This document shows, in pieces, positions 18,152 to 26,685 of a stretch of 64,000 bases of DNA. The stretch spans positions 682,001-746,000 of the forward strand of contig NZ_JAPVRC010000001.1 of assembly GCF_030345335.1 (NCBI RefSeq). Direction: 5' to 3'. Numbering within the stretch: position 1 is the stretch's first letter; each line of letters opens with the position of its first letter. Origin of the DNA: Halobacillus campisalis (GTDB lineage: Bacteria; Bacillota; Bacilli; Bacillales; Halobacillaceae). The translations under genes were made by a program, and so were the position numbers. The notes beneath the pieces are model-generated. The model made no database searches, was not told where the DNA came from, and saw only the letters and a program-made list of their open reading frames with translations.

Positions 18152-19567
18152 ATGAGACAGAACTTTTTAAATAATAATCGAGGTGTTACCCTAATTGAAC
18201 TATTAGCTGCTTTAGCCATTGCAGGCATTATCTTAACCATTGCGGGCTCTTTATTTGTACAGTCGATCAACTCATCGAGCAGTGTGGAAAGTCAAATAGA
18301 TTTAAAGCAGCAGTCCAATCTATTACTATCCCAAATAAGGGAAGAAACTAAAAATCAACCTGCTGAAATCTGTTTTGATAACGAACTTCAATTATATGTA
18401 AATAATGATAAAGTCTTAAGTAATGAGCACATTTACATAAATGAATTATACATTGAAAATGGGAATATTTCATTATCTAATCCAGGGGATTGTATAAATA
18501 CTACAACCGAAAGTCCTATAAGCATTGGTTTGACAGTTTCCACAACAGGACAAAATTCTTCAGATTACAATACCTCTACCGTGATAATGCCCAGGAGCCC
18601 TTCCCACCTGAAAGTAGAAGTAAAACAAAACGAAAATGAAGAGCCGGAAACTATTTTTACAACAAGTGAACAGTTTGAGGACTTAAGTGTGAAAGATGGA
18701 GAGCCTTACCAACGTACGAATTCAAACGGTAATGGCCAGTGCCATTATGAAGACTCAGTATCACTTTTGTCGATCACTTTTGCTAGTTGGACAAGTCCTT
18801 GCCTTCATACGACATTCGCTGAATTTGTGCACGCCAAACAAGGATTTTCAATGAATGGTACTAATGGCTACCGTGATGAACTTTTAGTTGAAATTGGTGA
18901 AAGCTTATATGTAGATGGCTACGCCAGTATACAACAAGGCACACTAAAGGTAAGTAACAATATACAGTTCAACAACCGCTTCAACCTCAACAGCGGGGTG
19001 CTTGAAGGAAACAACGTACATTTTAAGAACAACACAAACTTTAATAATAATTTTACCCTGCAGACATCTGGCAGTACTCGATTTGATCAACCCATGACTT
19101 CTTTTTCAAATGGTACTTTTAACATAGGAGGATATCTATTCTCTAATAATGATTTTAGGATTGGAAATAATGTAGAAATGTACGTCTCAGAGGGTGCTGC
19201 TTTTACACATAAAGTAAACCTTCTAGGAAATGCCGACTTGTACGCAGGCGGATCTATCGATATTCGCGGCAAGACACAATTTCAAAACAACGCGTCCATG
19301 TCTTCAGGAGGAGACATAACCTTTCACAGTCAGGCGAATTTAAATGGCAATAGTTCTGTTAAATCTGAAGGCAATATCACTTTCAATGAAACCGGGTATT
19401 TCCAAAACAATACATCACTGATAGCAAAAGGGGACATTATCTTCCGCAAAAATATCGGGTATTCAGATGGTGAAAATGAGTTCATTTGCGCCGAAGGAGA
19501 AGTTATTGGAAAAGAGTATATTAATGGACCCCACACGATAGAAGAAGGAGGCAGCTGCCCTTTTTGA
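18152..19567 (+). CDS. Giant prepilin with beta-helical repeat region
   Basis: Type IV prepilin-like protein of 471 residues, far longer than ordinary pilins. The leader ends RG and is followed by VTLIELLAALAIAGIIL with Glu+5 (residues 11-30). A linker (about 60-220) contains five cysteines. From about 245 to 460 there are Asn/Gly-rich imperfect repeats of roughly 18-20 residues (patterns such as NNTSLIAKGDI and NNASMSSGGDI), which look like a right-handed beta-helix or bactofilin-like solenoid. AGGAG lies six bases before the ATG. It may be a pilus-tip adhesin. Confidence 0.83.
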   Translation: MRQNFLNNNRGVTLIELLAALAIAGIILTIAGSLFVQSINSSSSVESQIDLKQQSNLLLSQIREETKNQPAEICFDNELQLYVNNDKVLSNEHIYINELYIENGNISLSNPGDCINTTTESPISIGLTVSTTGQNSSDYNTSTVIMPRSPSHLKVEVKQNENEEPETIFTTSEQFEDLSVKDGEPYQRTNSNGNGQCHYEDSVSLLSITFASWTSPCLHTTFAEFVHAKQGFSMNGTNGYRDELLVEIGESLYVDGYASIQQGTLKVSNNIQFNNRFNLNSGVLEGNNVHFKNNTNFNNNFTLQTSGSTRFDQPMTSFSNGTFNIGGYLFSNNDFRIGNNVEMYVSEGAAFTHKVNLLGNADLYAGGSIDIRGKTQFQNNASMSSGGDITFHSQANLNGNSSVKSEGNITFNETGYFQNNTSLIAKGDIIFRKNIGYSDGENEFICAEGEVIGKEYINGPHTIEEGGSCPF

Positions 19568-19938
19568 ACGTAGTGATTAGAAGTTGATTCATATCAGTGG
19601 GGTTTTTATTTTTTTATCTTGACGATCAGTAATAGTTGTAAATTCATTACCTAACAATACTGATTAATATAAACTTCATTGATATCATCAGACGAAGTTA
19701 ATTCCTTATGTATTAGTTCTCCAAATGTGGTCGTTTCAGGTCTATTCATTATAAAAAAACAACGAGTTCTACTGCTATAAGTCCACTAATAATACCAACA
19801 AGCCCCTATACATATCCCCCTACTTTATTCAGGCCGCCTAAACAGAATATTTCATTTCTACCGAAATAGTCCTGACCAAAAAAGTTAAGAGTTATTTTAA
19901 GACTGTTGTTATATTATTTAAATTTTAAAATTAATTTA
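19568..19938. other. Gap after the giant pilin gene
   Basis: 371 bases, AT-rich. On the minus strand around 19749-19860 there is a decayed membrane-protein tail (listed separately). No convincing terminator was seen for the plus-strand pilin gene; a T-run follows a weak hairpin near 19590-19615. Confidence 0.4.
19749..19860 (-). pseudogene. Possible remnant of a small membrane-protein C-terminus
   Basis: In one minus-strand frame a stretch reads CLGGLNKVGGYV, then an in-frame TAG, then GLVGIISGLIAVELVVFL and a TAA. The glycine-rich and hydrophobic pattern looks like the end of a small membrane protein broken by a nonsense codon. No start or ribosome-binding site could be tied to it. This could be chance. 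Confidence 0.25.
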
Positions 19939-20139
19939 TCATTCAGATTTATATTTTTTAAGTTTAAATTCAGCCAGAAATATCATATTTGCCCCAATGA
20001 CCATACTTGCTACTAGGATATAGGAGAAACCAAAAAAACCACCATTTGATATTTGTGATTCAAGAAAAATCGAGAAGAGAACTACTACGAAACCTATCCA
20101 TTTCATAAATATTAGCTCTTGTTTATTAAACTTCTTCAA
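19939..20139 (-). CDS. Small hypothetical membrane protein
   Basis: Not recognised. A 66-residue protein with two hydrophobic helices (about residues 10-28 and 37-56) and a basic C-terminus. It begins at TTG, with AAGGAGTG about 11 bases upstream. It is isolated in the accessory stretch between the pilus locus and the acetyltransferase. Confidence 0.55.
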   Translation of the reverse strand: MKKFNKQELIFMKWIGFVVVLFSIFLESQISNGGFFGFSYILVASMVIGANMIFLAEFKLKKYKSE

Positions 20140-20191
20140 TTAAATAATTCACTCCTTCATATCAATTTAATACAATTATTTAAATGTTATA

Positions 20192-20237
20192 TCCCGCTTC
20201 GTTAGTAATAAAGCGATCGTTCGTATTAAGCAATGGC
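20192..20237. repeat. Short dispersed repeat, copy A
   Basis: Shares the pattern (TCC/TTC)-(C/T)GCT-(T/G)CGTTA...AAGCGATCG...AGCAAT with the sequence at 20841-20888. The two copies flank the acetyltransferase gene. Confidence 0.45.
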
Positions 20238-20297
20238 CAAGTCTATGTAATACTCGGGTTCGTTATATATTTAAAAAATCTCTCTCTAACGCTCCAT

Positions 20298-20774
20298 TTA
20301 GTTGTATTTAATCTCCATTTTTCTACTCTTTGTTGTCATCCCCATTGACTTATAAAATTCTATTGCAGATTTATTTTTCTCGAATACTCCCAGTTCAATA
20401 CTATCAACTCTGAGGCTTCTTCCAAAATCAAAAACGTATGTAGTTAGTTTTTTTCCGACACCCTTCTTTCTATGCGTTTCATCAACACATAAACTATTTA
20501 TAAATAATACCTTCCTCGCTTTGACGAAAGAATTTTCAGGCGTTTCTTCTTCCTTAGTAACTATAACTCCGACTATATCATTCCCTATGACAGCCACAAA
20601 AATATGCTGTTGGTTATCAATTAACTGGCTTTCAAAGAACTCTTGCTCGACTGGAGTTGAATTCTCTTTATATAAATCTGGTCTTTCAGCAACGTGCAAT
20701 TCATGAACCTGCTTAAATAAAGGCAACAATGACTCATAATCGTTTTTCTCGGCGGTTCGAATAGATAAATCCAT
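20298..20774 (-). CDS. GNAT-family N-acetyltransferase
   Basis: Acetyl-CoA-dependent acetyltransferase of the GNAT fold, 158 residues. Motif A is visible as SLCVDETHRKKGVGKKL (about 93-109), the acetyl-CoA pyrophosphate loop, followed by the ELGVFEKNKSAIEFYKSMGM segment (about 126-145) typical of the family. The substrate cannot be told from sequence. It is a single gene bounded by a pair of short repeats, which suggests an acquired cassette. Confidence 0.85.
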   Translation of the reverse strand: MDLSIRTAEKNDYESLLPLFKQVHELHVAERPDLYKENSTPVEQEFFESQLIDNQQHIFVAVIGNDIVGVIVTKEEETPENSFVKARKVLFINSLCVDETHRKKGVGKKLTTYVFDFGRSLRVDSIELGVFEKNKSAIEFYKSMGMTTKSRKMEIKYN

Positions 20775-20840
20775 ATTTTTATACCCCTTAATTATTGATA
20801 ATTTACCACTTCTAACTCTTGTCCTGCTTTGTTAAACAAT

Positions 20841-20888
20841 TCTGCTGCGTTAATTAAAAAGCGATCGCCATAATAGAGCAATCGTCCC
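20841..20888. repeat. Short dispersed repeat, copy B
   Basis: Second copy of the repeat at 20192-20237, containing CTGCTGCGTTAATTAAAAAG and GCGATCG followed by AGCAAT, in the same orientation. Confidence 0.45.
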
Positions 20889-20927
20889 CGATACAGGAAG
20901 AATTGAATTCATGATAAACGTTAAATT

Positions 20928-21050
20928 TTAAGGCTGCAAAATTAGTCTCCTCCTTTCTTCTTTCTCAAGTATTTTTTCACCGACCAATTTGATATTGCAC
21001 GCAACAGCTATTAAAACCACTAATATCCCAAATAAAATTAGTTCTAGCAT
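20928..21050 (-). CDS. Very small membrane protein (40 aa)
   Basis: A 40-residue ORF with a strong ribosome-binding site (TAGGAGTG, five bases before the ATG). It has a single hydrophobic helix (residues 2-18, MLELILFGILVVLIAVAC) and a highly charged C-terminal half (KILEKEERRR). The gene is shorter than usual annotation cutoffs. Its function is unknown; the layout resembles small regulatory or stress membrane peptides. Confidence 0.5.
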   Translation of the reverse strand: MLELILFGILVVLIAVACNIKLVGEKILEKEERRRLILQP

Positions 21051-21139
21051 TTTTCACTCCTAATTACTACAGTTATATTCGCACTACCTTATTGAATGTT
21101 GAAAAAAAAAATAATATAGCACCTGATAAAAAAGCTAAT

Positions 21140-21412
21140 TCACCTACAAATACGATTATTTAAGGTATGAGTTTCAAACATTTCTTTGTTTCCTTCTGAA
21201 ATCGTTGAAACACGACAGTAGTGATTATTCGTGTCCTCTTGAACAGTCATGTGTCCTTCATCAATAACCCAATAATCATCATCATTTAAAGTCACAACGA
21301 ATATGATTGTGAAAAAGACCACCGGTAGTACGAAAAGACTGATTTTATTCCCTATCGAAACCTTTGTGAGTTTAGACGATTTAGTCAATAAAGGTAAGAC
21401 CATCGCTCCCAA
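21140..21412 (-). CDS. Hypothetical membrane-anchored protein, possibly truncated
   Basis: Not recognised. 90 residues from a TTG, with an in-frame ATG three codons later. A hydrophobic segment (about residues 24-42) precedes a polar C-terminal region of about 45 residues. No good ribosome-binding site precedes either start, and the frame is open for about 19 codons upstream. It may be the 3' remnant of a longer gene. Confidence 0.35.
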   Translation of the reverse strand: MGAMVLPLLTKSSKLTKVSIGNKISLFVLPVVFFTIIFVVTLNDDDYWVIDEGHMTVQEDTNNHYCRVSTISEGNKEMFETHTLNNRICR

Positions 21413-22027
21413 TACACTAATTAGAGCTACAATTTCCTTGTCATTAGAGTGTCCACTTTATTTCAGAATTGTCCCTAATTCTTTTAAATTTGAATCTGAG
21501 ATGGTATCGATCCACTAGCTAATTCTGAATATACCAATAAATATCAAATTTTTCTATTTTTTGATTGAAAAAAAGGTATGCCCCTGCTAAGCTTAGAAAT
21601 AAATTTCTAATTTTTACCATACGAGAGTTTATTATATTTCTACCACCTCCTTCGTTTTCTCAAAAATCAAAATATCTAAGTTTACATTAATAATTAGATA
21701 CACCAATATGAGATCAATAAGAAGCAGCTTCCCCTTCTAATAATGAATTTTTAATAATCCAATAGCTATCAAACTCAATATTAAGTATCAGCTTTCACTG
21801 TTTTAACTTTATCCTCTGACCGCAAAGTTCCGTATATATATTCCATGTGAAAGATTAATTTGACTTGAGGATGAAGTAAAGAAAATTATCACTTATGCCT
21901 TCTAAAAACATGCGTTTTATTACAGAAGATGGTTTGGCTCTATAATTTCCATTGTTTTTAAGCGCACTTTATATTTCTAAGAGGTCTGTTTTTGTATTAT
22001 TACTATTTTTTAGGAGGCATATAAAAG
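21413..22027. other. Gene-poor gap upstream of the EamA transporter
   Basis: 615 AT-rich bases. The only coding hint is a 33-codon minus-strand ORF (21519-21620) with a hydrophobic middle. A GGAGGTGG sits about 22 bases before its ATG, too far to be convincing. The ribosome-binding site of the next gene (AGGAGG at 22011-22016) lies at the right end. Confidence 0.4.
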
Positions 22028-22906
22028 GTGAGATCCGTAGGTGTAAGCTTAGTTATTTGTGCAGCTATATTCTGGGGCGTTAGTGGAGGAATTGCAGATA
22101 TTTTAATGAACAAGGGCTGGGATCCTATTGTAATTTCACTTTATCGAGGGGCTGTTGGCTTTGTATGTTTTTTTGTATGGTTTCTTTTACGCTTTAAACA
22201 AAATTGGACCTCCTCTACTCGTTTATACATTTGGTCCTTATTAGCTGGTGTTGGTGTTGCTGGTAATTTCACCTTTTATTTTCTCACTATCCAAGCATCA
22301 AGCGTGGCTGTTGCTGCTACTTTAATGTACACAGCACCGGTGTTCGTCCTTATCATCTCTTTTTTATTAAAAATAGAACGTTCGACTTGGTTTAAATGGG
22401 GATGCATATCGGGTGTACTTATGGGAATTATCATGCTTACAGGTGCTTACAATGCGGATTCTATATCAGTGGGTTTTCTAGGGGTGGCCTCCGGGCTTGC
22501 TGCCGGCCTTTCCTATGCATTATTTATATTCGGATTTAAGAACGCCTCTTCCATTGGAAAGCCACAGACCACGTTAACCATCGCGTTCTTTGCATTTTGT
22601 CTCGTACTTTTGCTTATTGCGGACATAGATGAAGCTGCTAGTGTTGCGAAGTCAAACGACTTAGGCTGGTTTCTTTTATTGGGAATCCTGGGAGCTGGAA
22701 TTTCATTTATCTTTTATGTGATTGGCATTCAGTGGACTGCCCCAACTACCGCTTCAATGGTCGCTATGGTGGAACCGGTAACAGCTTCATTGTTTGGCTT
22801 TCTCCTAATCGGCGATCATTTAATCATCATCCAACTTCTTGGAATGGTGCTCATCCTGTTTACGGTTATCGTTCTTAGCGTGAAGAAGACTCCTCATCCT
22901 CAATAA
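22028..22906 (+). CDS. EamA/DMT-superfamily transporter
   Basis: Drug/metabolite-type exporter or amino-acid/nucleotide-sugar permease of 292 residues. It has ten hydrophobic helices in two EamA repeats (about residues 5-135 and 148-285), each ending in the conserved MVEP/YTAPVF-type helix pattern. It starts at GTG, with AGGAGG ten bases upstream. The substrate is unknown. It is a monocistronic gene followed by a strong terminator. Confidence 0.88.
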   Translation: MRSVGVSLVICAAIFWGVSGGIADILMNKGWDPIVISLYRGAVGFVCFFVWFLLRFKQNWTSSTRLYIWSLLAGVGVAGNFTFYFLTIQASSVAVAATLMYTAPVFVLIISFLLKIERSTWFKWGCISGVLMGIIMLTGAYNADSISVGFLGVASGLAAGLSYALFIFGFKNASSIGKPQTTLTIAFFAFCLVLLLIADIDEAASVAKSNDLGWFLLLGILGAGISFIFYVIGIQWTAPTTASMVAMVEPVTASLFGFLLIGDHLIIIQLLGMVLILFTVIVLSVKKTPHPQ

Positions 22907-22920
22907 AACGCACGCATCAA

Positions 22921-22963
22921 AGGAAAAAGAAGGCGGTATAAATCACACGGCCTTCTTTTTCCT
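22921..22963 (+). terminator. Terminator after the EamA transporter gene
   Basis: GGAAAAAGAAGGC...GCCTTCTTTTTCC-type inverted repeat ending in a T-run 14 bases after the stop codon. Confidence 0.8.
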
Positions 22964-23525
22964 TTTTGTTAATGGGTTCTATTATTTTATGGATGCTCAT
23001 GGAATTATCATTGTGTATGCTTTTATCAATAACCCATTTATTACTAAACTGGGTCTTACACAAACCTGTCCGTTTCTTTATGACTCAGTTTCTCACCATC
23101 AAATCGTTCATTATGACATCTGTTTTTGAAAATGAACGCCCTCTAACACTTGAAATCAGAGACACTTGGTTTCCACAACGTTTAATCGTTGTATCCATCC
23201 TTTAACTTTCCATATTTGAATATTTCATCATTTAATTATGGGAATAAATCAGTTTTTCAGTGGTCCCGACAAAAGCGCATCGTTCCCAAACACCTCTTCT
23301 CCCACAAAATAATCCGAAATCGAGTCATCACAATCCTGACTTATAGTTGTATTACTCAATTATAAAAAATCAACCATGACGTTCGACATAACTTAATACA
23401 AAAAAATCGCCCTTCTCGTTTTAATGTAAGTGACTTAACTTAACAAAAACGAAAAAGGGAGATTTTTATGAGGGTCTATTCAGATACTACTTTCATTTTT
23501 AAGAGTTTTTATCATGTGAATTAGC
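22964..23525. other. Gap between EamA transporter and diguanylate cyclase genes
   Basis: About 560 bases with no supported gene. A 79-codon plus-strand frame at 22966-23205 begins inside the terminator T-run and has no ribosome-binding site. The right half carries the hairpin repeat at 23401-23467. Confidence 0.5.
23401..23467. repeat. Hairpin repeat family 2, copy A
   Basis: A palindromic element: arms AAAAATCGCCCTT...TCGTTTT and AAAACGAAAAAGGG.GATTTTT around a conserved centre TTAATGTAAGTGACTTAA. A second copy with the same centre is at 31322-31390. Both are followed by a (G/C)-CTATTCAG-like box. Confidence 0.6.
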
Positions 23526-25265
23526 TTATGTAACAGCATCTTGTTTCAACTTTTCATAACTGGCTACTCGATTTCGTCCCCTCTGTTTAGCACCTACATA
23601 CATTGCCCGGTCTGCATGACGGGTTAATTCAAGAATATCCTCACAATGTTCAGGATAGGATGCTACTCCGATACTCGCAGATATACGGATGCTAGCGGGC
23701 TCTCTATCCTTTAAGATATGCTCATATGCGGTGAAGGGTTTTTCAATAATCGTTTGCCGGATCTCCTCAGCCATAGGAAGTGATTCTTCGATCGTCATAC
23801 CTGGAAGCAAAACAACGAATTCCTCCCCGCCATAACGTGCCACAGTTCCAAGTTCGCCAATCACTTGCTCTAGTCGGACAGCCAGTTCGCATAAAATTTC
23901 ATTCCCCGCTTCATGCCCATACTGATCGTTCACAGACTTAAAGTGATCGATATCTAATAAAATTTGGGAGACCGGTTGACTCGTTTGTTCATTTGCCCAC
24001 TCATCTGTTAATATTTGCAGATAGTTTTCAAAATATCGATAATTATACAATGACGTCAAAGGACAGCGCTCGCTCTCCATTTTAGTCTTTTTATAGTTCC
24101 TAGCATTTTCGATGGCTACTGCTAAGTAACCACCCAGTATGTTCAATATCATATACTGATATTTAAAGAACGCACGAGGACTGGTCGAGTACATTGTAAT
24201 TACACCCACTATTTCGTTTTGACGGCTGATCGGAATAGACAAAACGCTCTCAGCATTCTCCGGAGTATAAGAGTTGCTCAAATGTCTCCACTTTTTTCTG
24301 TTATGGTAATGCTTACCTTTGCCACGCTTACATGTATCTCCACTGATGCTTTGATTCTCTACCAGGTTAAGGTCAGGAATTTCATCCTGCTGAAACCGGT
24401 TGTAATATCTAATTAATTTTAGCGAGTTGCCATGTGTCACGTCAAAAACATACATATAATCAACCGGAAGCAGCTCAGTTACCCTCATAACAAAGACATC
24501 TAACACTTCTTTCACACCGAGGCTGCCTGTAAGTTCATGACCAATTTCGCCAGTAGTCTGTAAATAGTAATTCACCTGACTCGTTTTATGGAATTGTCTT
24601 AAAGTGATAGAAAGCAGTAAAAAAGGAAAACCAATCAAATAAATGGCAGACGGACCGATTTTTGTGTAAACAAAATACAGCATAAGTCCTACGGGTGATA
24701 TCAATATTAAACTTATTAATTCCCACAGCACCCCGTTGTCCAAAAGATTTTGCTTCCGGCCATACAAATACCTCCAGATGAACTGAAGGAGCAGCTGATT
24801 GACTACTACGTGAGTAACGACATACGCAACTACTGGGATGGCATCGTTTCCGGAACTTAAAGCGTCACTTCCGTGGCTTCCACCCAGCAGAATATATACA
24901 TAAGCAGAGGCTAACGAAATAACTAGAAACATGAGCATATTCAAAGGGATACGAAAGAAACCAACCCGTCCCACTCCGAGCTTTAGCATAAGAAATAAGA
25001 TCGCTGCCTGTATTACAAGTATCTCTACCAGGAGGCCGAAATACAGAAAAGCAGCAAAGCTGACTACGTTCGTTAAGAAAACAGGATGGTCTCCCATCAA
25101 CAATGGAAATAAAGCCACTACTGAGGCAAGAACGATGAATCCGAAAATATCTATTTTGTAATCTGCAAGCTCTAATGGTGTATTCGAAAAAAGTATGTAG
25201 ATCGCGGCTGGCCAAATGACTAACCAGGAGGCATAAACGGCGAGCTTTTTTCGTTTAGTTATCAA
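23526..25265 (-). CDS. Membrane GAF-GGDEF diguanylate cyclase
   Basis: Probable cyclic di-GMP synthase of 579 residues. About eight membrane helices (residues 8-230) are followed by a GAF-like sensor domain (about 250-385) and a GGDEF domain (about 400-570). The domain holds the active-site motif RYGGEEF and the metal/substrate segment DIDHFKSVNDQYGHEAGNEIL. The inhibitory I-site RxxD five residues before GGEEF is absent. It starts at TTG. It lies between the pilus/accessory region and folC, a place where B. subtilis has no such gene. Confidence 0.9.
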   Translation of the reverse strand: MITKRKKLAVYASWLVIWPAAIYILFSNTPLELADYKIDIFGFIVLASVVALFPLLMGDHPVFLTNVVSFAAFLYFGLLVEILVIQAAILFLMLKLGVGRVGFFRIPLNMLMFLVISLASAYVYILLGGSHGSDALSSGNDAIPVVAYVVTHVVVNQLLLQFIWRYLYGRKQNLLDNGVLWELISLILISPVGLMLYFVYTKIGPSAIYLIGFPFLLLSITLRQFHKTSQVNYYLQTTGEIGHELTGSLGVKEVLDVFVMRVTELLPVDYMYVFDVTHGNSLKLIRYYNRFQQDEIPDLNLVENQSISGDTCKRGKGKHYHNRKKWRHLSNSYTPENAESVLSIPISRQNEIVGVITMYSTSPRAFFKYQYMILNILGGYLAVAIENARNYKKTKMESERCPLTSLYNYRYFENYLQILTDEWANEQTSQPVSQILLDIDHFKSVNDQYGHEAGNEILCELAVRLEQVIGELGTVARYGGEEFVVLLPGMTIEESLPMAEEIRQTIIEKPFTAYEHILKDREPASIRISASIGVASYPEHCEDILELTRHADRAMYVGAKQRGRNRVASYEKLKQDAVT

Positions 25266-25337
25266 TAGAGCTGCACCCTCTCGCTACAATAGTAAAAGAA
25301 TATTCAAACAATTATCATATTATCATAGCCATACTTT

Positions 25338-26618
25338 TTATTCAAAACATTTCCTTATATCGGAAATAAAATACAAAGATCCCGAAACTATTAGGACATC
25401 CTTCCCTGTCATTTTTCCAAGTATTTGATTAAGAGCCTCTCTATAATCCTCTTCCACATGTGCGGGTTCAATCATTGATTCAGCTTCTAAATCTCTGCCC
25501 TTAAGCGATTTTGGAAAATCAAATTGTGTGAACCATGCTTCTTTAACAATGGGCTGCAGCTTTTCTAACATATTATGGACCGGTTTCCCTTCCACTGCCG
25601 CATATAATAGGTAAATGGTCTGGTTCGGGAAGTAATTTTCAATGGTACTTACTAAAGCTTCAGTTCCTTCTTCATTGTGGGCTCCATCCAAAATAACGCG
25701 AGGATCCTCCTGAACTGTTTCAAATCGAGCCGGCCAAGTTGTTGCCGATATAGCTTCAGGGTAAAAATCTTGCTGAATAAGAAAGCCCATCTTCCTTAAT
25801 TGTTCGATAGCCCCAAGAGCAAGAGAAGCGTTAGCCACCTGGTGAACTCCCTTCAAATTCGAGACGAGCTCTGGTGAGTCGTACGTTTTCATATGAAAAG
25901 TAAAAACTTCCCCATCACTTGAACTTCCGTAATACTCAGCTGAAAAATCCTCCCCATCAATCAAGAGGTCCGCCTGTTGAAGTGCTGCTTCTTTTTTTAT
26001 AACCTCAAGGGCCTCCTTCTGTTTTACACAAGTCAGGACCGGTGTTTTCTTCTTTATGATCCCTGCTTTTTGATAGGAAATCTCTTCGAAAGTATTTCCG
26101 AGGATATGCGTATGGTCTTTACCTATATTCGTAATGATCGCCACTAACGGATGTATGACATTCGTGGAATCATAGCGGCCGCCCAACCCAGTTTCAAATA
26201 CTGCAAAATCTACGCCTTTATTTTTAAAATACAGGATAGCTATTACCGTAATGACTTCAAATTCTGTAGGCTCCCCAAGTTCAGTTTGGCCCGCTTCCTC
26301 AGCGAGTGGTTTCACCATCTCAACTATATCGGCAAGTTCGTAATCTGAAATGGGATCTCCGTTTATGCTCATTCTTTCATTAAATCGGACGATGTATGGA
26401 GAGGTGAAAGTCCCTACGGTATACTCTTGTTTCTGAAGTAAATTTCTAAGAAATGAAACAGTCGATCCTTTTCCATTCGTTCCTGCGATATGTATGGAGT
26501 TCAACTGTTTCTCCGGATGGCCCAGCTTCTCCATCATCCATTCCATTCTTTTTAATCCTGGCTTGAATTTAAACTTCTCTCTTGAGTGTATCCATTGGAT
26601 AGAGTCTTCGTAATTCAC
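25338..26618 (-). CDS. folC: FolC, folylpolyglutamate/dihydrofolate synthase
   Basis: ATP-dependent ligase of the Mur family that makes dihydrofolate and adds glutamates to folates. Of the 426 residues, the P-loop HIAGTNGKGST (about 42-52) and the ETGLGGRYDSTN motif are intact, and the C-terminal ligase domain contains LDGAHN. GTG start with GTGAGGGA upstream. It follows valS across a terminator, as in B. subtilis. Confidence 0.95.
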   Translation of the reverse strand: MNYEDSIQWIHSREKFKFKPGLKRMEWMMEKLGHPEKQLNSIHIAGTNGKGSTVSFLRNLLQKQEYTVGTFTSPYIVRFNERMSINGDPISDYELADIVEMVKPLAEEAGQTELGEPTEFEVITVIAILYFKNKGVDFAVFETGLGGRYDSTNVIHPLVAIITNIGKDHTHILGNTFEEISYQKAGIIKKKTPVLTCVKQKEALEVIKKEAALQQADLLIDGEDFSAEYYGSSSDGEVFTFHMKTYDSPELVSNLKGVHQVANASLALGAIEQLRKMGFLIQQDFYPEAISATTWPARFETVQEDPRVILDGAHNEEGTEALVSTIENYFPNQTIYLLYAAVEGKPVHNMLEKLQPIVKEAWFTQFDFPKSLKGRDLEAESMIEPAHVEEDYREALNQILGKMTGKDVLIVSGSLYFISDIRKCFE

Positions 26619-26648
26619 TGATATCCCTCACTTTTTTGTATCATAAAA

Positions 26649-26678
26649 GAGGAGAGTATTCCTTTGAATACCCTCCTT
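26649..26678 (-). terminator. Hairpin between valS and folC
   Basis: AGGAGAGTATTC with loop CTTT and its near-complement, eight bases after the valS stop, with T-rich sequence following on the minus strand. Confidence 0.65.
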
Positions 26679-26685
26679 TTCCCTT

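Noticed and set aside
21519-21620. 33-codon minus-strand ORF with a hydrophobic middle
   Set aside because: Its GGAGGTGG is about 22 bases from the ATG, too far for normal initiation; left as intergenic.
22966-23205. 79-codon plus-strand ORF after the EamA gene
   Set aside because: Begins in the terminator T-run, lacks a ribosome-binding site and resembles no family.
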